From positions 26,851,433 to 26,915,432 of the forward strand of contig CM057157.1 in the NCBI GenBank assembly GCA_029962745.1: DNA of 64,000 nt. The letters run 5' to 3'. This DNA is from Echinometra lucunter. Its lineage: Eukaryota > Echinodermata > Echinoidea > Camarodonta > Echinometridae. Numbering within the stretch: position 1 is the first letter of the stretch; each line of letters begins with the position of its first letter. The notes beneath the pieces are model-generated. The model had not been told where the DNA came from. It saw only the letters and a program-made list of their open reading frames with translations, and did no database searches. The translations under genes were made by a program, and so were the position numbers. Shown piece after piece: positions 20,761-29,799 of the stretch.

Positions 20761-22699
20761 TTTGGCTTTGGCCCAACTGAATACTTAAGTTGTTTACCGC
20801 AGCCTATTTTATAGCCTTTGATGATAATTGCTTTCATCAAACTTTGTGATAACGTTGTGAAAAGGAGCAACATATTTGGATAAATTTATAAGTTAATTTC
20901 TTCACTTACAAACAAAAGTGGTGTATGGTCATACTACTGCATACTGATCACTCATACTTAGAGGGTACAACTTTAATTATTCTGATAAACCCTTACATTT
21001 GTCACATCACATTTTTGTGGGACAGCAGATTGGTTATACGTGTTTTGGCTTTTGGGGTGACACTTTATCAGAGCCTAGTGTTGTGACTTACTCAAGAAGT
21101 TACCCCTATAATTGAAAAAGAGAACGGTTTTATCATTCCACAAACAAATAAAAACATTTTTAAGGCTGGAACTTACTTATTTTATGTTTGCAACTTGCAA
21201 GTCAAGGGGTTGTAGATTGATGTAGTTTTATTTATTGTTTTATTTATTGTTTTAAAGTGAAAGAGACGGCATGAAAAGACTACCATAAACAGTCGAGACT
21301 ATAACTTAATCATGTTAATTTGTATATCCGAGAACTGAATACCTCCATTGGTTACTGTAGCCTATTTACTAGTTCTAACATTGATTTGTTGATCATTTGT
21401 TTTCATCAAATTTAAGTGATCTCCTTGTGATAATGCAACATTTCAAAGGCATTCGGGGCTGCAAGAGGAAAAGAACGAAAAATCATAATTTGAATTTTCA
21501 CATTTTACGAGAAATGTTAATGATTTTTAATGACAAAAGAAATAGTCTAAAGATCAGTATGTCTGGTCTAGTGCCTTATTTTGGCATGCAGTTGTATGTT
21601 TCTCAATCATAGAGTTCATCATACTATATCAGCCACAAGATTAATGACGATCATGACAATTGCATGTCAAAATTAGGCAAGGGACTTCTCTTGTCATTAA
21701 AGTCAATATTACTTGTAAAAAAAGTGAAACACTCAAATTATGAGTTGTTCTTTTTTTTTTCTTTATGCAGCTCTAATATTGCTAACATGCAGTAAGTTTG
21801 GTGTATAAGAAAACTTGGTTTAATAAAACTAAGTTTCAGCTTTCAATGATGCTAATGTTCTGAATGAAGTATGTAGTGTGTTTTCAAAACTTTGTTTATT
21901 AAAATCTGAAACAGAAGAACAATAGTGTACTGTGTTATAAATTGCTGTATGGAAAATTGGAAATGCTCAAAATTCTGATGACAGGTGCTGTCAAAAGTGA
22001 AAGAAATACTTACGAAGACACTCAACATCTGATAAATATATTACAAGTGGGCAAAGGTTGATAAAAAAACACTCAATTGTTACTAAAATAAAATCCATTA
22101 TTTAGCCATATTATGCAACAATTTGATCTACTGGGGATCTACTACCTAACAAATGAGTAAATAAAAGCTCAATATATATCCAAATAAAACCCAACAAATA
22201 GTAAGAAAATGCTCAACAATGCTCAATAAACTAGGCGCAGAAAGCAACAGTTGCTTAGTAAATACTCAACAAATGAGAAAGACAATACTCAACAAATAAT
22301 GAAAATGACATATTTCAGCAATATTTGGTATTTTAAAAAACCCAGCACATGAGTAATAGAATGCTCAACACATAATGAAACCTCGTATTTAAGCAATTGC
22401 TGGGTTTTAAATGCCCAACAAATGGTTATTGAAATGCTTAACACTTGAGAAAAGATACGCGCAATTAAGCAATAGTTGATATAAAAATTACACAACAGAT
22501 GGTTAAATCAAGACGTTCAACTGTTGAGTAATTGTAATTGCTGAACATCTGAGTGAGAGCAATTACTCAATTGTTGGTGGAAACGTGTTACCCAAGACTA
22601 TTGGTGATTTATTACTCAACAATTGAGTTGCAGCCTCCTTGAGCAACGTTGTGTAAAATGTTGAGCAAAATTTTACTCAACATTTTCGCAGTGTAAGCT

Positions 22700-24040
22700 G
22701 TTGAACCCAACAGTGAAAACGTGCATCCTGAAGAAGTACTTCTCTACTTCGTATGTGTATGAATAATAAATTGGAATTATGTCATGCGTTCATAATGTAG
22801 AAGAAACTGTTCCACAGCAGCTGGGGAACTGTTACAGCTAAAATACTTGACAAGGTCCTTGTGCACAACTTGGGTATTTATCTGTTTTATTATGCTTGAG
22901 TTTTGTACAAGTAATTAAGGCTAGTACATTTTTATTTCTATACTGACAAACGCCTTTGCAGAAGGCATATCATAAACAAATGTTCTTTTTCCTAATCGCT
23001 TTCTATTTCCCTTCCTTCCCTTTCCTTCCTATCTTTTCCATTTTATTCTCAGCTCTTATTAGTTCCTGTTCTCTCCTTCTCTTTGTCACTCTCCTCTTCC
23101 TTTTTTTCCAGTTTATCAAATGTAATATAGAATTTTAGTATAAAAAATGTATGTGTGTTTCCCCTTTCATGTGTAAACATTATTTTTTTAATTGTATTCC
23201 ATTCCAATTCAGTTGTATAAATGCGATTATGGAATTTTAGCCGGGAGAGTTAGATTGGTTGTATAGAAACAAATAAACGCAGGTGTCTAGTGCGAGATTT
23301 GGAGATTATCGAACTGATACTTTCCCCAAAAGGTACTTGCACTGCAAAAAGAAATGAGTATATGGGACCACACACAAATATGGCATGAATGTTACGCCCG
23401 AACTTTTCAGCTTTTTCTTGTCACATTTCTAATATGAGGGCATTTGAGGAGCAATCCTTCCTAGGGGACATTTTTACTAGAATATTCTTCCTAACAGACA
23501 TAAAAAGAATGAGAAACCTCATTAATTATTTTTTTCACCTTTCTCAGAACTCAACCTTCTCTCCACAGAGAGTAGGAAATTTCGGTAATATCAAGTGAAA
23601 AAGAAAAAAAAAAACAGAGCGGGGTCTATACCTGGTGGACAACATAATGGCATGCATAACAGGCTGCCGTCAGAATATAAACAGTAGCAAAAACCAAAAA
23701 TACGCAGTTGTTATCACTTAAAAGCATATAGTACCAGAATAAGCATGAACGATTTGGTGCAACAGCAACTAAAGATGCCAAGTTGCTTTCAAATCGGGCA
23801 TACTAACAAAAGCTTAACAAACTCGATGGAACAATAATACAAAATACCGATTTGCTATAAAAAATGAATGACTGAGCAAACCAATTCAGGCATTGAACGA
23901 CTGGACCCAACTAGAGATACCGAGTTGCTTTCAATAGAGTATACAATAAAAGCATGACCTGATGACCTGTGGGTCAGGAATTGGTTATGTTGCATGATAT
24001 CAGTTTATCTCGTTTCTTTTTCTTTTGGAAAAAAGATGTA
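22700..24040. other. No recognisable gene
   Basis: AT-rich, with C/T-rich stretches near 22985-23110. No exon or RNA gene is supported. Open frames here are low-complexity. Confidence 0.5.
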
Positions 24041-24117
24041 TATACCGAGTGTCCCAGAAAAGGGGGAACGGCGGATTTTTAGTACTTTTCCTTCAACAAG
24101 TAGATATTCTTTTCACA

Positions 24118-26075
24118 TCAGTGGGTAAAGCATCTTCTACCGTGGATAACGATACAAAGATCATTGAATGTGGTGAAGTCATTTTGATTCTTTGCCCGTT
24201 TCTTAAAATGTAGTCATTTCGAAATTTCGCATGTTTTGGTGGACAGATGAGAGCAAAATTGAGCCGGGAACGGTCTTTCGCATGGCATGTGTCGCAGTGT
24301 TGTAGTGCCTTGATGCTGGGCCTTGGCCTTAAGGCGCCTTAAGGTCAGGGTTTTTTTCAATGCCTTGGCCTTGAGGGTTTAAAGCCTTGAAAATCTCCAG
24401 AAAATTCAAGGCATTTTCAAGACATATGGAATTTTGTATTTTTGCAGGTATAATTTTAAATGTTTTGGTTGCTTTGTGCAGTAAAGCTATATCATTAATC
24501 TAATACAAGTTGTATGCAGTTATAACAAGCTTGGAAAATTCTTGTATTACAAAATCTTAGGTAATACCAGAAGACGATTACAGAGTAACAATAACAAAAA
24601 TATTAATAATTACAATGACAGTAATGATAATAAAAAATAGTAATAATAATGTAAACAATCATGATATGATGATGAAGATAATGATGATGATGATGAAGAT
24701 GGTCATGATGGTGATGAAAACCGATAAAGATGGAGGTAACATTGATAACACAGATAAGTGCCTCTATGATGTGTTTTGCATCAATACTTCAATACATTTT
24801 TTTAAAAATTCTTTTAATTTTTTAATCATGAAAATCTAAAGTTACTACAAATATGTTGTTTCAGTATGTTACAGCCCTGGTGGCCCCTGGGGTAAGTGCG
24901 TATTACAGAAACCACTGAACATGCTGAATGTGTTACACTGCCATTGCATTTCTTCTTGTCACCATTTTTTTTTTTTAATTACTTGGAGAGAGAGATAGAG
25001 AGAGGGGATGTTCGGCCCTATGGGGGTAGTGAGCATGGCAAAGACCACTGAATGTGTTGTATGCATGATTTACAAATATCGTTATACTTTTTTTTTTTAC
25101 TTTTACGTTTAGCAGATGTCAGATTGACATAGCATTTATAATAGTTTTTGTTTCAAGTAAGTTTTGAAACCTTGAGAACAATGTAGTTGTATCTTTTACT
25201 CTGGTTTCCATGCAGGAAGGAGAAAGTTTTAAATTCTGTTCCGATAAAGACTTGAACATTAGAGTTTATGCTTTATCATTTTAAATGTTTTTTATCTATA
25301 GTTATTCTGTAGTCATAATTATATACATGCATATACCGATTGCCACATTGTGCAACTGCTTACTGCTCGGAAGTGAAGTGAAGTGAAGTGAAACGAAAAT
25401 GTTTTACAAAATTATTTTACATGTAACTCTGAACTAGAAAAAACCATCAACGTATATCTGTACCTTTGATATCAGTGGGAGCGACATCTCGGGCATAATA
25501 ATGTATAACTGCTAAAAAAATAATCTCATGGGAAGGTCATTTCAATGCATATTTGCTGTACATGCATTTTAAGTACGATTTGGGTACTCAGACGTCTATA
25601 CATTTAAAAAGCCTGTTTTATAGGTAACAGATACTATTCTTGATTGACTTCAGAATAAACATCAGGTTGAATGTCAAAGGCTATGTATTTATAATTCTTT
25701 TGCGCATGTGTTATCCCCTTAATATATGATCCCTTTTTCTTGTATTTCTTAATTTAATGCCTTGGTCTTGGCCTTGGCCTTGAGATTTCATGCCTTGGCC
25801 TTGGCACTGGCCTTGGAGGTTGAAGCCTTGGCCTTGGCCTTGGCCTGGGCCTTGAGGGTTTGGGCCTTGGCTACAACACTGATGTGGAGTCATTGTAGTC
25901 ATGGGCTTCCCTCAAACATCGTATTATGGAAAGGCCATTTCCGACTCAATTCAGCACTCATCGGTCATCAAAAACGTGCGAAATTTGAAAATGACTGTAT
26001 TTTGGCAAAAGGGAATAGAATCAAAATTACTTCACAAAATTCAGTGATCTTGGTATGTTTCGATAGAAGATGCTC
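24118..26075. mobile_element. Palindromic element split by a hAT-like insertion
   Basis: Arms at about 24118-24294 and 25882-26075 are inverted copies of each other, about 75-80% alike by eye. Examples are GTAAAGCATCTTCTACC against GTAGAGCATCTTCTATC, and GAAATTTCGCATGTTTTGG against CAAATTTCGCACGTTTTTG. Between them lies the hAT-like element 24295-25881. Without it the arms would form a compact ~370-bp palindrome. Non-coding. Confidence 0.75.
24295..25881. mobile_element. hAT-like non-autonomous element
   Basis: 1,587 bp. Inverted ends are CAGTGTTGTAGTGCCTTG and, inverted, CAGTGTTGTAGCCAAGG, of the CAGNGNTGTAG form seen in many hAT elements. The flanking octamers ATGTGTCG (24287-24294) and ATGTGGAG (25882-25889) agree at six of eight positions, fitting a diverged 8-bp target duplication. 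Sub-terminal regions at both ends are built of GGCCTTGGCCTTGG units. The interior has a (GAT)n patch near 24665-24715 and no transposase. Confidence 0.75.
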
Positions 26076-26105
26076 TACCAATTGGTGTAGAAAATATATA
26101 TATAT

Positions 26106-26570
26106 ACTGAAAGAAAGAAAGAAATGAAAATGGGAGAATAATAATTGAGTGGCTCCCTCAATGTTCCCCAGAGCTGTCATCCATTTTGAATCAAGGGTTG
26201 AAAAAATGCCTCCGCCGGGAATCGAACCCGGGTCACTGGCTTAGAACGCCAATGCCTTACCACTAGACCACAGAGGCGGGCCAGCAGTTAGGCGTGACCG
26301 AATCCAATTGACCGACAGACAGATTTCCAACCCTTTTTGATCCTTTATTTTGGTGCAGATGAGTTAATGAACAATGACAAGCCGCATGCCGCAGTTGGAT
26401 CTCAGCTAGAAGCCTGGATACATGCATTAGTCAGAATAAGGAGACAATACATTGAAAGAAATTTGACAAATGCAAACAACTTTGGCAACTCCCTTGACTT
26501 ATGCATGTATCCAGGCTTCTAGCTGAGATCCAACTGCGGCATGCGGCTTCTCATTGTTCATTTCTTTCAG
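26106..26570. repeat. tRNA-bearing repeat unit 1, partly palindromic
   Basis: The left arm (26106-26425) runs from ACTGAAAGAAAGAAAG through tRNA copy 1 to GCCTGGATACATGC. A shorter inverted arm starts near 26501 (GCATGTATCCAGGCTTCT) and continues to TCATTGTTCAT, where it jumps to TTCTTTCAGTG, deleting the tRNA from that arm. The unit is homologous to the arms at 26627-27274. Confidence 0.85.
26207..26277 (-). tRNA. tRNA-Arg (anticodon TCT), copy 1
   Basis: A 71-nt cloverleaf. The acceptor stem GCCTCTG pairs with CGGAGGC (one G-T), the anticodon stem TTGGC pairs with GCCAG (one T-G) around loop GTTCTAA, and the T arm is CCGGG TTCGATT CCCGG. The discriminator base is A. A-box TGGTCTAGTGG and B-box GGTTCGATTCC are intact. 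A T run follows the gene on its own strand, a natural RNA polymerase III terminator. It should decode AGA. Base 32 is G, where C or T is more common. Confidence 0.92.
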
Positions 26571-26719
26571 TGTTTATTATTTACAAGGGAGTTGCCAAAG
26601 TTGTTTGTATATATATATATATATATACTGAAAGAAATGAAAATGGGAGAATATTAGTTGCGTAGCTCCCTCAATGTTCCCCAGAGCTGTCGTCCATTTA
26701 GAATCAAGGGTTGAAAAAA

Positions 26720-26790
26720 TGCCTCCGCCGGGAATCGAACCCGGGTCGCTGGCTTAGAACGCCAATGCCTTACCACTAGACCACAGAGGC
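26720..26790 (-). tRNA. tRNA-Arg (anticodon TCT), copy 2
   Basis: Same 71-nt gene as copy 1, differing by a C for T in the base following the anticodon stem (GCGACC instead of GTGACC on the gene strand). All stems, both promoter boxes and the downstream T run are kept. It forms one arm of the 313-bp inverted repeat. Confidence 0.92.
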
Positions 26791-27110
26791 GGGCCAGGAG
26801 TTAGGCGTGACCGAATCCAATTGTCCGACAGACAGATTTCCAACCCTTTTTGATCCTTTATTTTGGTGCAGATGAGTTAATGAACAATGAGAAGCCGCAT
26901 GCCGCAGTTGGATCTCAGCTAGAAGCCTGGATACATGCCTAAGTCAGAATAAGGGAACAATGGCATGTATCCAGGCTTCTAGCTGAGATCCAACTGCGGC
27001 ATGCGGCTTCTCATTGTTCATTAACTCATCTGCACCAAAATAAAGGATCAAAAAGGGTTGGAAATCTGTCTGTCGGTCAATTGGATTCGGTCACGCCTAA
27101 CTGCTGGCCC

Positions 27111-27181
27111 GCCTCTGTGGTCTAGTGGTAAGGCATTGGCGTTCTAAGCCAGTGACCCGGGTTCGATTCCCGGCGGAGGCA
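27111..27181 (+). tRNA. tRNA-Arg (anticodon TCT), copy 3
   Basis: Identical in sequence to copy 1 as far as I can align it, on the plus strand. Anticodon loop GTTCTAA, T-loop TTCGATT, discriminator A at 27181, followed at once by TTTTTT, a strong RNA polymerase III stop. It forms the opposite arm of the inverted repeat, so copies 2 and 3 are convergently arranged around a short loop. Confidence 0.93.
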
Positions 27182-27518
27182 TTTTTTCAACCCTTGATTC
27201 AAAATGGATGACAGCTCTGGGGAACATTGAGGGAGCTACGCAACTAATATTCTCCCATTTTCATTTCTTTCAGTGTTTATTATTTACAAGGGAGTTGCCA
27301 AAGTTGTTTGCATTTGTCAAATTTCTTTCAATATATATATATATATATGAATCAGAGTTGGCAGTAGAATCCATAAAAAATAAAATCATAGATTTCAAAA
27401 TAAAACGGAGCATAGCTCTCAAAAATGAAAGGCGAAGTCACACTCTTCGTCAGTGCCCACGGTGTGACAAAAAGATGTAAATCAAAATCCGTTTCTGAAA
27501 CAGACGACAAAACACGTC

Positions 27519-27551
<33 letters not shown>

Positions 27552-27606
27552 GATGTGTGCACAACCCATTAACATGATTGGCCCTGTCTTGTTTAATGGC
27601 ATATAA

Positions 27607-28078
27607 AATGAAACACGCAAGACAGCGAAGGACGTAGCTGTATAATTCCACTTTATTGTCTTTCTCATTTACCTACCACTGCTTTTTATTGCCACCTGCA
27701 TTGCTCCTTCATATGTGTATCTTATGTTGCCTCCCCGCCAACATCACTCTAGGTGGCGTCCGAGCACATTCACTGGTTCAGTGACTCTTGCTCGTGTGAC
27801 GCACCACATCACGTGACCAAACACACGAGCAGGAATCACTGAACCACTCCCACAACCCCACCAGGTAATAATTAAAAACGTTAATTTCATTTCATTTTGA
27901 TTATATTAGTTTTGATATTCTTTTTATTATTTTCCCTAAGTTCTTTACTGTTATGCTTGTCAATCCGTTTGTTTTTGTTTTCTGTTGTAGAAACCCTTGA
28001 TAAAGGCCTTTCAAGCCGAAAGCTTGGGACAATAAAGTGGAATTATACAGCTACGTCCTTCGCTGTCTTGCGTGTTTC

Positions 28079-28084
<6 letters not shown>
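27607..28084. mobile_element. Inverted pair of Penelope-like terminal fragments
   Basis: AACACGCAAGACAGCGAAGG followed by ACGTAGCTGTATAATTCC at 27612-27660 faces its reverse complement at 28027-28078. Next to the right copy is CTTTCAAGCCGAAAGCTTGG followed by GACAATAAAG, wording typical of the pseudo-LTR of Penelope-like retroelements. Between them a second inverted pair occurs: GGTTCAGTGACTCTTGCTCG at 27775-27794 against CGAGCAGGAATCACTGAACC at 27825-27844. No coding sequence. (TA)n tracts flank the block. Confidence 0.6.
27985..28045 (+). ncRNA. Hammerhead-like motif 1 (degenerate)
   Basis: The sequence TTGATAAAGGC is followed by a loop and GCCGAAAGC. Stem II (GGC/GCC) and the GAAA box are present. 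The first box reads TTGATAA rather than the CTGANGA consensus, so catalysis is unlikely. Hammerhead motifs are known in Penelope-like elements, and this one sits in such a terminal fragment. Confidence 0.4.
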
Positions 28085-28144
<60 letters not shown>

Positions 28145-28167
28145 AGTATACACATATATATATATAT

Positions 28168-28212
<45 letters not shown>
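28080..28212. repeat. (TA)n microsatellites
   Basis: Two TA tracts (28081-28135 and 28155-28210, with CATG and CACA breaks). Isoleucine/tyrosine runs read from them are not genes. Confidence 0.97.
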
Positions 28213-28215
<3 letters not shown>

Positions 28216-28276
28216 TTGGTGAATGCTATCCTTATAATTAAGAGTGCTCGATGTCCGTGATGAGGCAGAGCATAAA

Positions 28277-28444
28277 ATAAATAATAAGTTCAAGTTACAC
28301 AGTTGACGTGTGGTTCATCATTACTTTATTGTATCGCACAATAAAGTAATACTTTACTTTATTGTTCATCAATAAAGTAAAGTATTTACTGGCGATACAA
28401 TAAAGTAATGATGAACCACACCTCAACTGTGTAACTTGAACTTA

Positions 28445-28452
<8 letters not shown>
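28277..28452. repeat. Hairpin with 61-bp arms
   Basis: Arms 28277-28337 and 28392-28452 are inverted copies (AAGTTCAAGTTACACAGTTG against CAACTGTGTAACTTGAACTT) with one or two differences. The loop itself contains inverted ACTTTATTG/CAATAAAGT units. It lies between (TA)n and (TA)n(GT)n tracts. Non-coding. Confidence 0.9.
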
Positions 28453-28520
<68 letters not shown>

Positions 28521-28530
28521 GTGTGTGTGT
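28450..28530. repeat. (AT)n(GT)n microsatellite
   Basis: AT units followed by GT units to about 28530. Confidence 0.97.
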
Positions 28531-28579
28531 AAAGTAAAGAAAAGGAGTTCACAACATCATACAAGATACACGCAAAACG

Positions 28580-28640
28580 AGCAGGATTTTTACTTCACAA
28601 GCGCTTTCGTTTTATTCTCTTCAGGTGAAATGAGCCTTTG
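28580..28640 (-). ncRNA. Hammerhead-like motif 2 (degenerate)
   Basis: On the minus strand CTGAAGAG (fits CTGANGA) is followed nine bases later by CGAAAGCGCTTG. The two catalytic boxes are therefore present, but stem II is reduced to one pair and stem III is not convincing. It fits the pseudo-LTR of a minus-strand Penelope-like element whose coding start lies at 29575. Confidence 0.35.
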
Positions 28641-29102
28641 ACATTTTAACATGACGATGTATACAAGTTCATGTATGACAGAATCAGTAACATACAGTTT
28701 GAAAGAGATAAGATTTATTAGACTGTCTTGTGTTTTATGACAGGATTAGTCCCTAGCTTAAGTAGGAAGTCTTTTGTGTTTAGTCCCCTGAGATTGTTGA
28801 TCTGTAGAACTTAACACAACACGAGGAGGTGTTCTAAGATTTTTAATGATGTCAATTAAAAATGTTGTTTCCTGTCATCGTGGGAATGGTAATCAGTGGT
28901 GATATTTTGTACAGGAAAAGCACTCATAACAATAAATTGCTAGAAAAGGACATTTTTCATAGTTCAGATAGATAATGTAGTACCTTGAAAGAAGAAATGG
29001 GATGGATAAGTAGATAAGAGGAAGGAAGAAAGAGAAGTAATGGATGAGAAAGGGACAGAGAGGGGGCAGAGAGAGAGAGAGAGAGATGAGTTTTAAGTGT
29101 AC

Positions 29103-29575
29103 TCAGAGAAGATTTACATTTACACTCGGTCGCCAGGGGTTTGACGTTCCTCGAAGTAGAGGGGACTCGAGAATGAGCTTATCCAGCTTGCGGTCCTTCC
29201 TCGTCATGGAATGATGTAGTGTCTGGCTGTAATGTTGATCAAGGCCACGAAGGATGATTGTAGAATCCGGCCAGTGGCCATGAGCATCAGGTTGGATTGA
29301 TGCTTTTAGGTAAGTGATCGCTCGGTCGAGTCGCTTTTGGAATTTCTTTTGCCGCTGGTAGCATTCATGGAGGCAAAGATTCCGGAGTCTCGGCGAGGTA
29401 CGGAGATAGATGTCTTCAGCGATTTTAGATTTGAAAGTATCCTTTAGAGGGTTTTTGATGCGGAGGCCTTTGGGTATTATGTCGAGCTTCTTTGCTTTGG
29501 ACAGAAAATAGATGTCGGATCTTGTCTGTGCGAGCTTCGTGCAGAGACGTTCGCAAGAATGAAACTTACTGCATT
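29103..29575 (-). pseudogene. Penelope-like element, N-terminal ORF segment
   Basis: An open frame on the minus strand encodes CERLCTKLAQTRSDIYFLS, then KKLDIIPKGLRIKNPLK, then RNLCLHECYQRQKKFQKRL, and ends in a stop at 29103-29105. The I-(I/V)-P-K-G-L-R-I-K motif followed by basic helical sequence is typical of the region ahead of the reverse transcriptase in Penelope-like elements. It is truncated, with no RT after it on this strand. It stands head to head with the plus-strand Penelope RT at 29800 onward. Confidence 0.65.
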
Positions 29576-29659
29576 ACGTTAGGACATGACGACATATAAT
29601 TATATTCCCCGTGTTGGTTCCGATACAGAAGAGAGACAAAGTATAGAAGTAATGCATTT

Positions 29660-29735
29660 TCGAGTCCAGCAATGATGTTTATTCTTGCATTAAATTTTCG
29701 ACGCAAATACAAGTCTTCTTCATGGTTTACACGAA
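29660..29735 (-). ncRNA. Hammerhead-like motif 3 (degenerate)
   Basis: On the minus strand ATGAAGAAGAC, loop TTGTATTTGC, then GTCGAAAA. Stem II (GAC/GTC) and the GAAA box are intact; the first box has A in place of C. It sits directly upstream of the minus-strand Penelope ORF start, the place expected for a pseudo-LTR hammerhead. Confidence 0.4.
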
Positions 29736-29799
29736 TGATGACATAAACAAGATGTAAATCAATTTCTGTTGACAAAGGTAGTTGTCATAGAAACAGGCG

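Larger units (their letters stand above)
17113..22693. mobile_element. Possible TA-type transposon with captured gene exons
   Basis: The left terminus CACTGCAAAAAAGTTGC and the inverted right terminus CACTGCGAAAATGTTGA match at 20 of the first 24 positions. A TA dinucleotide lies directly outside each end (17111-17112 and 22694-22695), as expected for Tc1/mariner-type insertion. The outermost ~350 bp on the left and ~650 bp on the right are rich in GTTG/CAAC and CTCAACA motifs. Between them lie a broken SAM-type gene and tandem repeats. No transposase is present. The two ends might instead belong to two separate MITEs, so the unit is a proposal. Confidence 0.4.
26627..27274. repeat. Large inverted repeat carrying two tRNA genes
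   Basis: Arms 26627-26939 and 26962-27274 are each 313 bp, nearly identical in inverted orientation, with a 22-bp loop. Each arm contains one tRNA-Arg gene, its T-run terminator and the same flanking DNA. The arms start and end in ACTGAAAGAAATG and lie beside (AT)n tracts (26609-26626 and 27332-27348). Confidence 0.93.

Noticed and set aside
22020..22693. Regular CTCAACA/TGAGTAA motifs considered as a CRISPR-like array
   Set aside because: Units are irregular, lack constant spacers and lie in animal DNA. They are better explained as the terminal region of a transposon.
25711..26127. Gln-Gly rich and Leu-Ala rich open frames
   Set aside because: They translate the GGCCTTGG subterminal array of the hAT-like element.
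27897..28293. Open frames with Ile-Tyr runs
   Set aside because: They translate (TA)n tracts and change with every frame.
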